A stretch of 51,701 nucleotides of DNA from Prasinococcaceae sp. CCMP 1430 (Eukaryota; Prasinodermophyta; Palmophyllophyceae; Prasinococcales; Prasinococcaceae). The DNA lies in assembly GCA_013416795.1 (NCBI GenBank), contig RQSC01000002.1, forward strand, positions 150,542 through 202,242, read 5' to 3'. The notes under the pieces were generated by a model that saw only the letters and a program-made list of their open reading frames with translations, was not told where the DNA came from and did not search any database. Shown in pieces: positions 11,282 through 20,405 of this stretch. Positions within the stretch are counted from its first letter, which is position 1. Each line of letters opens with the position of its first letter. The translations under genes and the position numbers were made by a program.

Positions 11282-12480
11282 ATGGTGCAGATCGGCCGAT
11301 CGAGTGGCATGCGCGCGCGTGTGGCGCGCACGATGCCTCACGCGCGCATGGTGAGCGCGTCTCCGCCGCAGGCGCGAGCAAGGCGGCGATGTGGGTGCGC
11401 TGTGGACGCGAGCGCCAGGGGCGCGCGGCGGGGCGCGCGGCTCGGCGGGGCACGGAAGCGCAGCCTGCTCAATCATGCAGTTGGGGAGGGGCCCGCTGGG
11501 ACATCGGACGCTCCCGACGCTGCCGCGCTGCAGAGGGAGATCGTTGCGTTGCGGGAGGAGCTCTCCGCACTGCGTGGCCGCGGGGACGGGGAGGCTCGTG
11601 GGTTGGGCGACGGCGACAGCGGGGGCGATGTGAGCGTTCCGGCGAGCACGACGATAATGACCGAGGCGTTCGTCCGCGGACGCTGGCTGTGCGCACTTTT
11701 GATTTTGCAGAGCTCCTCGGGGGCCGTCCTGCAGGGCTTCGAGAGTCTTATTGAGGACCACATCGTCATCACATTCGTAAGTGGGACGGGGGCGGACTGG
11801 GGATATAGTCGAGTGCGGTGTGAAGAATGGCGCGTGAAGAGGTGTTGAGAGGCGCCGACTTGTGCGTGTGCCCGCGCGCCCCATGGCATGCTTGTGGAGC
11901 GCTGACAGGAGCGACCAATAGTTTTTGACGATGCTCGTCGGTGCAGGCGGCAACTGCGGCAACCAGAGCGCGATAAGGTGAGTGGAGAGTGCAGCTGCGC
12001 ATGCACCCGGGGGTGGGCGCGGGCGTGGAGAGGCGATCCCACGCGATGCCGCGCGGTGCGATGTGATTTCACGTGAGCGGCGCGCCCGAGCGCTGCGCTT
12101 GGTCCTTCGCTGACGCGCACACACGTCGCAGCGTAATCCGCTCGCTCGCCGTCGGCGACCTCGACCTCAGCGGCGATGCGTTTCGGCGCACGATGTCGCG
12201 GCAGGCGCGCGTTGGCGTGCTGCTCGCGCTCGCCACGACGAGCGTGGGCGTCGCGAGGGTGCTCGTGACTGACGGCGAGCTGCAAAACGTGCTGGGCATC
12301 TCGGCGTCGCTGTTCGCCATCGTCTTCACCAGCACGCTGCTCGGGGCTGCGCTGCCATTTGGCTTGGGCAGGTTTGGAGTGGACCCCGCCAACGCTGGCA
12401 CCACCATTCAGGTCGTGATGGACGTGCTCGGCGTCGCAACCACGTGCGCGGTGTGCTCCCTCGTGTACAGCTACACGTAG
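11282..12480 (+). CDS. MgtE-type divalent cation (Mg2+) transporter domain protein, three exons
   Basis: MgtE/SLC41-type channels carry Mg2+ across membranes. Model: exon A to 11776, intron 11777-11921 (GTAAGT...ATAG), exon B 11922-11977, intron 11978-12131 (GTGAGT...GCAG), exon C 12132-12480, about 299 residues. Joining the exons gives the unbroken MgtE core: GFESLIEDHIVITFFLTMLV, then GAGGNCGNQSAISVIRSLA, then FRRTMSRQARVGVLLALA and a last pair of membrane helices (GTTIQVVMDVLG). GGNxGNQ is the family signature. Only one MgtE half (about five helices) is present, without the bacterial CBS and N domains. A short predicted coiled coil (QREIVALREELSALRG) precedes it. The N-terminus is Arg/Ser/Ala-rich and could be an organelle presequence. 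The start is uncertain: in-frame ATGs occur at 11282, 11312 and 11333. Confidence 0.78.
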
Positions 12481-12492
12481 AGGGTGGCGGGA

Positions 12493-12507
12493 TGTACTGT
12501 ACTGTAC
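12493..12507 (+). terminator. Triple TGTAC, candidate polyadenylation signal
   Basis: Three head-to-tail TGTAC pentamers begin 13 bases after the MgtE-like stop. Green algae use TGTAA as their main poly(A) signal; TGTAC is one base away and recurs after several genes in this window. Function is inferred from position only. Confidence 0.45.
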
Positions 12508-13010
12508 ATATTGTAGTAATACACAGCCACACGGCGCTCGCGCTCGTGTCTATGCCAAGCACGCGTGCGCCCGACGCCACGCGCCTATGCTCGGTAGATA
12601 CGATGCCTCGGCGCACCACGGCTACGCCGTCTGTCGAGGGAAGAGGGTCCACTGTCTCCCCGATTCTCTGCCTATTTCAAAACCCTTTTGTGTGAACCCG
12701 AACGTTGGCGCACAGCTCGGGAGATCCACCGCTCGAGGTCGTAGCGGGGTGTGGTGCAGGTGGGGGGGCTGTGGAGGGGTCGCGCCACACCTGTGAGGTG
12801 GCGGCAGCGGGCGGGACGCCGGCTGGGGCGAACGACCGAGGCCGGAGGCGGCAGGCACGTGGTGCGCATCGCGCGGTGGCGGTGGGCTTGTGGACGGCGG
12901 GAGCCGCGCGCGGCGATCGATGGCCGCGCGCGCGTCGGCCGTCGCCGGGAGGCATGGGGCCCGGCGAGTGAGGCCCCGCGAGGCGCGCGCCGCGCGCCGT
13001 GCTGCCGCAG
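12508..13010. other. Upstream region of the DUF2993 gene
   Basis: This segment must contain the missing 5' exon of the DUF2993 gene. The best candidate is ATG 12920, encoding MAARASAVAGRHGARR up to 12967, followed by GTGAGG and a 43-base interval ending CCGCAG at 13010. That intron would be much shorter than others here, so I leave it as a proposal. Confidence 0.35.
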
Positions 13011-13733
13011 TGGCCGTTCGGCCCGCCACCTGGCGCGCCGCCCGACCTCTCAGGCGCTGTGGTTGCGCGCGCGGCCGAGGCCATTCTGCGGGCAGGGCTC
13101 GTCGAGTGCGGCAGTGTAGACGTCGAGTGCGACGCCTCCGCGCTCGGCCTGCTCGCGGGCAGCGTCGACTCGGTGCAGCTCTCCGGTACGCGCTGGCGAT
13201 CACCGAAGGGGCTCACAGCGCGGCGCTTAGCGGTGCGCGTCGGTGCTGGGCAGCTCGACACATCCGCGCTACTGAGCCGAGGCGCAATCGAGCTGGCGGA
13301 GCCGAAGCCCCGCGGCAGTGCGACCATCGCCTTCGACGTGGCCGACTTCGGGAACTTGCTGAGGCACCCGCTCATGCTGGCGGCGAGCGCCGGCGTGGCA
13401 GATCTGACGGGCGATGGTGTGAGGCTCGCGCGCACTGCCGGGCAGGGGGACGCGATCGAATTCCAAGCGCGGCCCATCGGCAGCAGCGGCACGTACGCGC
13501 CGTACGCGCTGCGCGCCGCCTCCGATGCCGACGGCGGAGTGAGGGTGACTGCACTGGCAGGTGCGGACGGCGCCCTGGCGCAGGGGCTGCAGTCAATGTT
13601 TGCATCCCTCACCCTCGACCTGCAAGGCTCGCAGTTCACTTTCAAGCAACTGGCGGTGGATGCCACGGGCGAGGTCACGCTCGAGCTGCGCGTGCTTGTG
13701 GAGACCTTCCCGTCGCCGGTGCCGCAATTCTGA
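13011..13733 (+). CDS. DUF2993 (LmeA-like) protein, 5' partial
   Basis: The main exon codes 240 residues after a likely acceptor (CTGCCGCAG, ending 13010). It matches the DUF2993 pattern: an amphipathic N-terminal helix (AVVARAAEAILRAGL), a core with LLAGSVDSVQLSGTRW and SPKGLTARRLAVRVG, and a C-terminal beta-rich half ending VTLELRVLVETF. In bacteria and plastids such proteins are lipid-binding, membrane-associated and mostly uncharacterised; the cyanobacterial origin of the family suggests plastid location, but no complete transit peptide can be assigned. An in-frame stop at 12969-12971 rules out simple upstream extension, so an upstream exon is required. It converges with the ELO gene; two TGTAC motifs lie at 13804-13814. 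Confidence 0.65.
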   Translation, partial: WPFGPPPGAPPDLSGAVVARAAEAILRAGLVECGSVDVECDASALGLLAGSVDSVQLSGTRWRSPKGLTARRLAVRVGAGQLDTSALLSRGAIELAEPKPRGSATIAFDVADFGNLLRHPLMLAASAGVADLTGDGVRLARTAGQGDAIEFQARPIGSSGTYAPYALRAASDADGGVRVTALAGADGALAQGLQSMFASLTLDLQGSQFTFKQLAVDATGEVTLELRVLVETFPSPVPQF

Positions 13734-14043
13734 GGCGCGCCCCGGGTGGGTGCGCCGACCGCGCGTGCGCGCGCGCACCCAGCTGTGACTGTATTCTCCC
13801 ATTTGTACATGTACCCGGTGGTGACCGCCCATTGGCTTTACCACGACGCCCGCACCCCACTATCCGTCTGATCTCGGGTGCGAGCGCCGGCCAGAGCCGT
13901 GAGCTCTCGCACTCGCGCCGATGGAGGTGGCGGCCGCGCGCTGCGCCTGCGAAGGAGTATAGAAGTGGGCGTTTACTAGCGGCAACCTGTGCGCGTGCGT
14001 GTGCGCGGTGGTGTGCGAGCGAGCGCGTGGCGGTGCGCTCAGT
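13734..14043. other. Shared 3' flank of DUF2993 and ELO genes
   Basis: A convergent intergenic region of 310 bases. The ten-base palindrome GTACATGTAC at 13805-13814 supplies TGTAC on both strands and could serve as a poly(A) signal for both neighbours. No gene is seen. Confidence 0.5.
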
Positions 14044-14940
14044 TTACGCGGACTTGGACTTGGACATCCTCTTGGGCACCACCCACCGCTGGACGTAGAA
14101 GTGGCCGAAGAGACCGAGCAGCGAAACCATGTACCAGAAGAGGAACGTATTGATCCAGCGCGGGTACGGGCCGTCCGTCACCAGGTTGTACGTCGCTTGG
14201 AAGAGGTTGAGCGAGAACTGCAGCATCTGCATCTGCGTGAGGTACTTGCCCCACCAGAGGTACTTCTTGCGCGAGTCCTTGCCGACGAGCGACGAGCACA
14301 GGTAGTAGAAGTACATGACCACGTGCACCCACGAGTTCATGGCCGCGCTGAAGTAGGCGTCGCCGCCCGGCGCGTGGTAGGTGATCGCCCACCAGATGGC
14401 AGCGATCGAGCCGTGGTGGTACACGTGCAGCACGCTCACCTGGCGGTACGAGCCCTTGGCGATCATGATGAACGTGTCGAAGAACTCGTACATCTTCGAC
14501 ACGTAGAACAGCCAGAGGACGTTGGCCATGCCCACCTCGGTCGGCGAGTACGGATTGCCCCACAGCGAGTAGTTGTTTGCGATGGCCTCCTTGATGCACG
14601 TCAGGCACATGTAGAGCGAGAGCGCGCTCAGGAAGGCGTTGTGAAAGATCATGAAGGCGCGGAAGGGCGCCGACGGCTTGGCCGGCTCGCCAACTGCGGG
14701 CGCGACGGCGTTCTTGAGCACGGCGAGGCCGACGACGGCGAGGTAGGCGCCGATCGCCGTGACGACGGGCGTGGGCGATCGCACGAGCGGGAGGTCCACC
14801 GTGAGCGGCGACGCCGGGTCGAGCGCGCAGCCGAGCTTTCCCTCCATCACGCCAAAGACGCCGTCCCTCACGGCCGCGTCGTACGCGCCGACGGCCGGGT
14901 GCGCGAGCAGCTCGCGCGCCGCCGCCATCGCCGCCACCAT
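14044..14940 (-). CDS. ELO-family very-long-chain / PUFA fatty acid elongase
   Basis: ELO proteins are the ER 3-ketoacyl-CoA synthases of fatty acid elongation. The single-exon 298-residue frame contains the family core in order: a membrane helix; then FYVSKMYEFFDTFIMIAKGS; the catalytic histidine box HVYHH at residues about 171-175; MNSWVHVVMYFYYLCSS; and QMQMLQFSLNLFQATYN. The HVYHH box and MYEFFDTF place it with the polyunsaturated (delta-5/delta-6 type) elongases of microalgae rather than the HxxHH saturated ELO group; substrate cannot be decided from sequence. About seven membrane segments are expected. The C-terminus KRMSKSKSA is lysine-rich, compatible with an ER retrieval signal of the K-x-K type. 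I chose ATG 14940; 14928 is an alternative. The frame remains open far upstream, but that part is low-complexity. Confidence 0.9.
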   Translation of the reverse strand: MVAAMAAARELLAHPAVGAYDAAVRDGVFGVMEGKLGCALDPASPLTVDLPLVRSPTPVVTAIGAYLAVVGLAVLKNAVAPAVGEPAKPSAPFRAFMIFHNAFLSALSLYMCLTCIKEAIANNYSLWGNPYSPTEVGMANVLWLFYVSKMYEFFDTFIMIAKGSYRQVSVLHVYHHGSIAAIWWAITYHAPGGDAYFSAAMNSWVHVVMYFYYLCSSLVGKDSRKKYLWWGKYLTQMQMLQFSLNLFQATYNLVTDGPYPRWINTFLFWYMVSLLGLFGHFYVQRWVVPKRMSKSKSA

Positions 14941-15815
14941 CGCGCGTTTCCGCGCGCGGCGAGCGCGTCTCGCGTCGCCGCGCCCGCGCCCGCGCGGAGC
15001 AGAGCCGCGGAGAGAGGGGTGGCTGAGGCGCGCCGGCCGCCGGTGAGGCGGTGCGCTGCGCTGCGCACCGACCGACCCACCGCCCAATGCATCCATCGAT
15101 TGATCCTCTGATCGTCTTTCCCCGACCGACCGGCCAGACCGGCCAGACCGGAGGATCGATCGAGGACGGGAACGGGAACGAACAAAAGGCCACGGACTCG
15201 GAAATTCGCGGAGGAGAATCGATAGGGAACTGCCGCGCGCCTCGTCGGTCGGTGGTCGGCTGGCTGGCAGGCCTGGGGCAGGCTGGTGGCCCTGCCCGCT
15301 TCGGTCGGGCTCCCGGCCGGCGGCGGTGTGGGGCCGCGGCCGCGACGGCCGTGTCTGTCCTCTGCGCGGTCGGTCGGTCGTGCGCGCGCGAGAGAGAGAG
15401 GGAGGGAGCGAGAGCGGGTGCGTGTCCCGGTCCGGCCGAGATGCTCGGCGCCGGCGTCGGCGTGCGGCGCGCCGACGGCCGCACGTTTCGGGTCGGATCG
15501 CCCGCGCGCGGCCGCAAACCCACACACAGTCTGTAGACTAGGACTACAAAACGAAAACTAAAAATAAATAAAAATAAGATAAAAATGCGTCCGCGTTCCC
15601 GTAAAAGCGCGGCAATGCGCGCGCGGCGCCGCCGTCGACGCGCGCGGCGGAAGGCGTTTCGACACGGCGATGCGCGTTTCCGGAAGGCAATTTCGGACGG
15701 GTGCGACGTTGTCGAGCGCCGCGCGCGCGCGAGCGAGCGGCGCGGGCGGCGCGAGGTGGGGTGGGGGGGAGGCGGCGAGCAGGCCACGGACAGGCAAGGA
15801 CGCGGGCGCGTCGCG
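14941..15815. other. Upstream region of the ELO gene
   Basis: About 870 bases. It includes GATCGAT elements near 15098 and 15155, an AG-rich tract (about 15390-15405) and an AT-rich island at 15535-15590 with several AAATAAATA-like stretches. No complete gene is seen; the long open frames on both strands are compositional. Confidence 0.5.
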
Positions 15816-15997
15816 CGCATCGAGGACGTCCGGCAGGCCGCCGCTGTGGCTAAGGGCCGCAAGGTGGCTGACGGCGTGTACGCGATGGTCGTTCCCGGCT
15901 CGGGCCTCGTCAAGGAGCAGGCCGAGGCCGAGGGTCTGGACAAGGTGCTCGTCGAGGCTGGCTTCGACTGGCGCGAGCCCGGCTGCTCAATGTGCCT
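15816..15997 (+). pseudogene. leuC: Orphan internal exon of isopropylmalate isomerase large subunit (LeuC-like)
   Basis: Some 60 codons encode [20 protein letters not shown], then [20 protein letters not shown], then [17 protein letters not shown]. This is the C-terminal part of the aconitase-like domain of 3-isopropylmalate dehydratase (leucine biosynthesis, plastid in plants), including two of the three Cys that bind the 4Fe-4S cluster (CSMC). The fragment stops at the undetermined base 15998; the expected LAMNPD continuation is absent to the right. To the left there is no acceptor and no upstream LeuC sequence, only the ELO upstream region. It is therefore either a gene remnant or a piece of a LeuC gene stranded by an assembly join. 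The reading frame itself is undamaged. Confidence 0.75.
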
Positions 15998-15998
15998 N
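15998..15998. other. Single undetermined base (n) at the LeuC break
   Basis: One N lies directly after the CSMC codons of the LeuC fragment. Homology ends here abruptly, so this may be a contig join with a nominal gap of one base. Confidence 0.6.
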
Positions 15999-16491
15999 CG
16001 CCGCTCCGCGGGCACGCGCGCGCGCGTGCGTTCGCAACAGAGCTACAGGACAGCGGAGTGGGGTGCACCCTCGCGCGCGAACGTGTCCACGTGCCAGCAC
16101 GAAGCGCACAGCGGCGCGCTGCTCGCGTCGCCCGGCGCGCGCCGCGGGCCGTGTCGCGCGCAGCGCAGAGTGGCGCGGCGCACGCAGGGCTCTGGTCCAC
16201 GGGAGGCAAGGCTTTGCCACCCCTCCTGGGTTTCCCACGCCCGCGCCCGCACGCGCGCAGGTTGGCGCCCCGCCCGGTGCGCTGTGTGGCGCGGGTCGCC
16301 CTCGTCGCGTCCGAAAGGGTGGTAAAATGCACCGCCTGCACATCAGACAGCATTTCAGTCATGTGGCGTCGTGGCAACTGGCTAGCTAACTCTAGAGAGG
16401 TGGCGCGAGAGCTTCGATGTTGGCCATCTTGTCGAGTCGAGAGCTCGCGCCCGCGGCCGGGCGTCCATAGGCATGCGCGGGTCTGGTCTTG

Positions 16492-16769
16492 TCAGTAGTC
16501 GCCCGCGCCATCGCGCTCCGCGGCTCTCGGCAGGAGCAAGTCGGCATGCCACAGCTCCCAGTCCCACAGCGCCTCCCAGTTCGCATCCGCGGTGGCGCCG
16601 ACACGAACGACCGCGCCGGAGTCGGGCCGCTGCGCGTACAACGCCAGCACTTGGACTGGCTGGTGATTGAGACGATGGGCCAGGTCGAGCCGAACCATCC
16701 CGCCGCCGAGCGAGAGTTCCACGGACGGCGTGAAGGACAGGTTGTTGTTGTACACATCAAATCCGCCCC
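16492..16769 (-). pseudogene. Coding-like segment antisense to the SSI 5' end, unidentified
   Basis: Read on the minus strand, a frame with strong G/C preference at third positions encodes a well-mixed sequence: GGFDVYNNNLSFTPSVELSL, then MVRLDLAHRLNHQPVQVLAL, then WEALWDWELWHADLLLP, ending at TGA 16494-16492. A possible acceptor (GACAG) precedes it at about 16770. The alternating hydrophobic pattern would suit a membrane beta barrel, but I do not recognise the family. The plus-strand translation of the same bases is unlike any starch synthase N-terminus. An upstream exon on this strand would have to lie inside or beyond the SSI gene, so it is probably a fragment, an inverted remnant or a nested 3' exon. 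Confidence 0.35.
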
Positions 16770-18516
16770 TGTCGTCCCTGTCGCCCCGGCCCCGGCCGTA
16801 CCTGTCGCAGCGGCAGCGGCGCCGCCCGCGCCTGTTGAGGCGGCGCCCGTGGCGGCGTCGGACGCATCGGCGGCCGGCGCAGCGGCCGCCCTCGCGACGA
16901 TCATTGCCGACGAGGTTGCGACCGAGGAGGCGGCGAGCGCCGCAATCGTCCACGAGGTCGAGCAGGCGGCGACGGCTCGCAACATCGTGTTCGTGGCGTC
17001 CGAGGCGGCGCCGTACTCCAAGACGGGCGGGCTTGGCGACGTGTGTGGTTCGCTGCCGCCCGAGCTCTCCAAGCGCGGCCACCGCGTGATGGTAGTCGTC
17101 CCCCGCTACTACAACGACGAGGCGAAGCAGAAGGGCACGTACGCCAACGCGACTGACACGGGCGTGCGCGCGAACATCTGGGCGTACGGAGCCAACCACG
17201 AGGTCGGCTTCTTCCATGAGTACAGGGACGGCGTGGACTGGGTGTTCGTCGACAACCCGGTCTACCAGAGGGAGGGCAACCCGTACGGAAACAGCTACGG
17301 CGCCTTTGATGACAACCAGTTCCGCTACGTGCTCTTCACCATGGCCGCATGCGAGGCCCCCCTCATCGTGCCGTGTGGCGGTATGCCCTACGGCGAGGAC
17401 GTGGTCTTCCTCGCCAACGACTGGCACGCGGCCTTCACGCCCGTGCTGGTAGCCGCCAAGTATCGCCCGCACGGTGTCTACACCCGCGCTCGCACGCTCC
17501 TCGCCATTCACAACCTTTCCCACCAGGGAGTGGAGCCCTCGACGACCTTCGACGGCCTCGGGATCGACGGCGAGTGGTACAAGGCGCTCGAGTGGCAGTT
17601 CCCGGAGTGGGCGAGGGCGCACGAGCTCGACGAGGGCCTCGCGGTAAACCTCCTCAAGGGCGCCATCGTCACATCGGATAGGATCATCACCGTCTCGAAG
17701 GGGTACGCGTGGGAGATCACGACAGTCGAGGGCGGTTGGGGGCTTCAGCACGTCATCCAGAGTCGGGAGTTCGTCCTTGACGGCATCACCAACGGCATCG
17801 ACGTCGAGGACTGGAACCCGGCGAATGACGAGCACACTGCCGCTCCGTACACGGCCGATGACCTATCCGGCAAGGCGGAGTGCAAGCTGGCGCTGCAGCG
17901 CGAGCTTGGGCTGCCCGAGCGCGCGGATGTCCCGCTCATCGGCTTCATCGGGCGCCTCGACTATCAGAAGGGCCCCGATGTGATCCTGGACGTGTGCGAG
18001 CGCATCCTCCGACACAACGACGTGCAGCTGGTCATGCTCGGAAGCGGCGACAAGGACATGGAGGCGCAGATGCAGACCACCGAGAATGAGTTCCGTGAGA
18101 GGTTCCGTGGCTGGGTCGGCTTCTCTGTGCCCGTGTCTCACCGCATCACGGCAGGCTGCGACATTCTGCTCATGCCGTCGCGCTTCGAGCCTTGCGGCCT
18201 GAACCAGCTGTACGCGATGAGGTACGGTGCCGTGCCGGTCGTTCACGCGACAGGCGGGCTGCGCGACACCGTGCTTCAGTACAACTCGTTCGCCCATGAC
18301 GGCGAGGGCGACGGCACCGGCTTCTCCTTCCAGCCTCTGAGCGAGGAGGGGATGCTCAACTCGCTGTTTGAGGCCGTGGAAGTCTACAGGCATGACAAGG
18401 CGGCGTGGGAGCGCATCATGAAGCGCGGCATGACACAGGATCTGACATGGGGGCGCGTTGCGAAGGACTACGAGCAGGTTTTCGAATGGGCACTCGCTGA
18501 TCCCCCCTTTTGCTAG
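16546..18516 (+). CDS. SS1: Soluble starch synthase, SSI type (GT5)
   Basis: Transfers glucose from ADP-glucose to alpha-1,4-glucan chains in the plastid. The GT5 catalytic domain is complete: KTGGLGDVCGSLP at about residue 159 (ADP-glucose binding; the VCGSLP form is typical of SSI rather than GBSS or SSII), NDWHAA, IHNLSHQGVEP, GALEW-like KALEWQFPEWA, NGIDVEDWNP, GFIGRLDYQKG, GWVGFSVPVSHRITAGCDIL, PSRFEPCGLNQLYAMRYG and ATGGLRDTV near residue 567. A Pro/Ala/Val-rich linker (about bases 16760-16960) precedes the domain. The frame has no introns after this point. The start is doubtful: ATG 16546 is the first in frame, but bases 16546-16750 look non-family and overlap an antisense coding-like patch, so the true transit-peptide exon may lie elsewhere. 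Confidence 0.9.
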   Translation: MPQLPVPQRLPVRIRGGADTNDRAGVGPLRVQRQHLDWLVIETMGQVEPNHPAAEREFHGRREGQVVVVHIKSAPVVPVAPAPAVPVAAAAAPPAPVEAAPVAASDASAAGAAAALATIIADEVATEEAASAAIVHEVEQAATARNIVFVASEAAPYSKTGGLGDVCGSLPPELSKRGHRVMVVVPRYYNDEAKQKGTYANATDTGVRANIWAYGANHEVGFFHEYRDGVDWVFVDNPVYQREGNPYGNSYGAFDDNQFRYVLFTMAACEAPLIVPCGGMPYGEDVVFLANDWHAAFTPVLVAAKYRPHGVYTRARTLLAIHNLSHQGVEPSTTFDGLGIDGEWYKALEWQFPEWARAHELDEGLAVNLLKGAIVTSDRIITVSKGYAWEITTVEGGWGLQHVIQSREFVLDGITNGIDVEDWNPANDEHTAAPYTADDLSGKAECKLALQRELGLPERADVPLIGFIGRLDYQKGPDVILDVCERILRHNDVQLVMLGSGDKDMEAQMQTTENEFRERFRGWVGFSVPVSHRITAGCDILLMPSRFEPCGLNQLYAMRYGAVPVVHATGGLRDTVLQYNSFAHDGEGDGTGFSFQPLSEEGMLNSLFEAVEVYRHDKAAWERIMKRGMTQDLTWGRVAKDYEQVFEWALADPPFC

Positions 18517-18686
18517 CTCAAGCTGAAGTGCAGTAGCGAGACTCTGGTGAGGAACACGCCCGCATGTGCGCACGTAAGTTGTTTGAGAGATACACGAGGC
18601 GAAGGAGTCCTGCGCTAGAAGCAAAGTAGCGACCGAAGAGTGCAGTATGCGCTCTACCGCAGGCGCGCGCGGCCGAGCCATCGAGG

Positions 18687-20405
18687 TCAGCCCGCGCGCT
18701 TGCCGGCCGAGCGTCCTCGCCTGTGGCCCTCCAAGCGAGCGCGCTCCTGGTACTCCGCCTCAGCCTCGTCCGCGCTGTCTGCGATGTCAGTGTCCGACTC
18801 GGAGTCTGAACGCCGCGCTGAGAATTCTGCCGCATAATCCTCATCTGCAGAATCGTCAATGCCACTGTCGCTTTGCGTCTATTGCCGCGCATCGCCAGCA
18901 TGCCGCTGTGTTAGGGTAAATCTTGCAGACTGCAGCAAGCGAGGGCGGTGACGAGCGAGGGGCGATTTGCGACACCAGCGAGGGACGGGGTTGCGTACCT
19001 CAATCTCGCCCCCTTCCATGTCCTCAGACTCCGACTGACTTGTATTCGTCTCCTCCTGGATCTGCGCATCGCGTGAGCGCTTGCGTCCTCGCTCGTCATC
19101 GCTGGTGGTCCGAGCGCCCTCCCCCTCGGATTCACTGACCTCAGTCGTCGCCTCGCCGTCGTCGCTGCCATCTCCAGCGTCGTTGCCGTCGCTCGTCGGC
19201 TCGTGACTGCCGTTCTCCGCATCCGCGCTGGGAACGTCAATCCCCTTCGCAGAGCGCCCACGCCGCAAACCGCACCTGAGCGCTTCGGTCGGTAGCATGT
19301 GTCGCGCTTCGTCGGCAGTATCGGCTCGCGCGCTGGCGCGCCTGCTCCGCTTCCCACCGCCCTCCTCAGCGTCTTCAAACAGGGCGTCGTACGCGTCCGT
19401 CGTGTACGACACAATTTTGCGCGCGCGCCGGCTGCGCCCAGTTTCTGAGGCAATCACGAGCGCGAGTTGCTCGTGCGTCCTCGCCTCCCGTCGGCGCGCG
19501 TCCCGCCGGCGCCGCTTTTCGTCGTTCTCGTGGTCCTCCAGCGCCTCTTGCAAAATGTCTGAGAGCTCACCGTCACAGCGTTTGAGGCGTCGAGCAAACT
19601 CGGCCGTTTCCTCGACGCCCGTGGCCAGCACCTCGAGCTCACCACCGAGAGGAGGAGGCACGAGATCATCGCGCATCCGGCGCGCCTGCCACTTGCACGG
19701 GCTCACGCCGTACAGGCGGACGCCAAGCGGCGAAGCCTCGTAAAAGTACTCGCGCCCGGACGCATCGACGTACACCGGCTCATCCCTGAGTTCCGGCGGC
19801 GGGCGTTGGCCGCGCGGCAGCTCCCCCCTCTCATAGGCGGCGTGATGCTTCGCCCAGTTCGCGATTTCATCCGCGACGTCACCTCCGGTGTGCAGCACAA
19901 AGTGGCATAAGGCCGACAGGACGTCCGCGCGGGAATCCGCGGGCAGCGCCGCGTACGCCTCCCATGCCGCATCCACGCCGCGCTCCTGGGGCGCGAGTGG
20001 GCAGTCCCCCGCGCTGTAGTGGCCCCAGTACTCTGCACACGCCCACGCGAGCTCGGCAACGAAGGAAACGTCGCAAAAGCTCTCGAACGCACCAACAAGC
20101 TCGCCCCAGTCCGCCAGCGTGTCGGCAGCGCTCGCTCCCAGCCCCGATGGCACAATCGGCGGCTCGGGGAGCCTCCTGGCCCTGTTCTGCGGCAGCACCG
20201 CCTTGAGGAGCGGCAGGTGCACCGCCGCAAGCACTGCCGCCGCCGCGCCACGCCTGCTGGGATCGCGAAGCGCGTGCTCGATCGTCGCGTGGCCGAGCCT
20301 CGCGGCGACTAGGGCCTCGAGCGCCGGATTTGCGTCCTCGAAGACGACCACGAAGGAGAAATACTGCGCGGTGAGCTCCTCGAACGTCGCCGCTTTGGCC
20401 GCCAT
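18687..20405 (-). CDS. DDT-domain-like nuclear protein with acidic tail (two exons)
   Basis: Model: exon 1 20405-18999 (469 codons), intron 18998-18879 (GTACGC...ATAG, 120 bases), exon 2 18878-18687, 532 residues. The splice replaces an Arg-rich read-through by a clearly coding acidic tail (SDSGIDDSADEDYAAEFSA...), in phase. The N-terminal half has helices resembling the DDT/WHIM-type modules of chromatin remodelling subunits: SADTLADWGELVGAFESF, SRADVLSALCHFVLHTGG, and VYVDASGREYFYEASPLGVRLYG, similar to the LGxDxxGxxYWxF turn. A basic charged-helix stretch follows (EDHENDEKRRRRDARRREAR), then Ser/Asp/Glu-rich low complexity. Nuclear location and chromatin function are inferred; the family match is by pattern only. 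ATG 20405 has a good context (GGGCGATGG); upstream frame extension to 20744 is not family-like. Confidence 0.6.

Noticed and set aside
11389-11754. Alternative plus-strand frame in the MgtE-like exon
   Set aside because: It lacks the MgtE motifs that continue in phase across two introns in the chosen frame.
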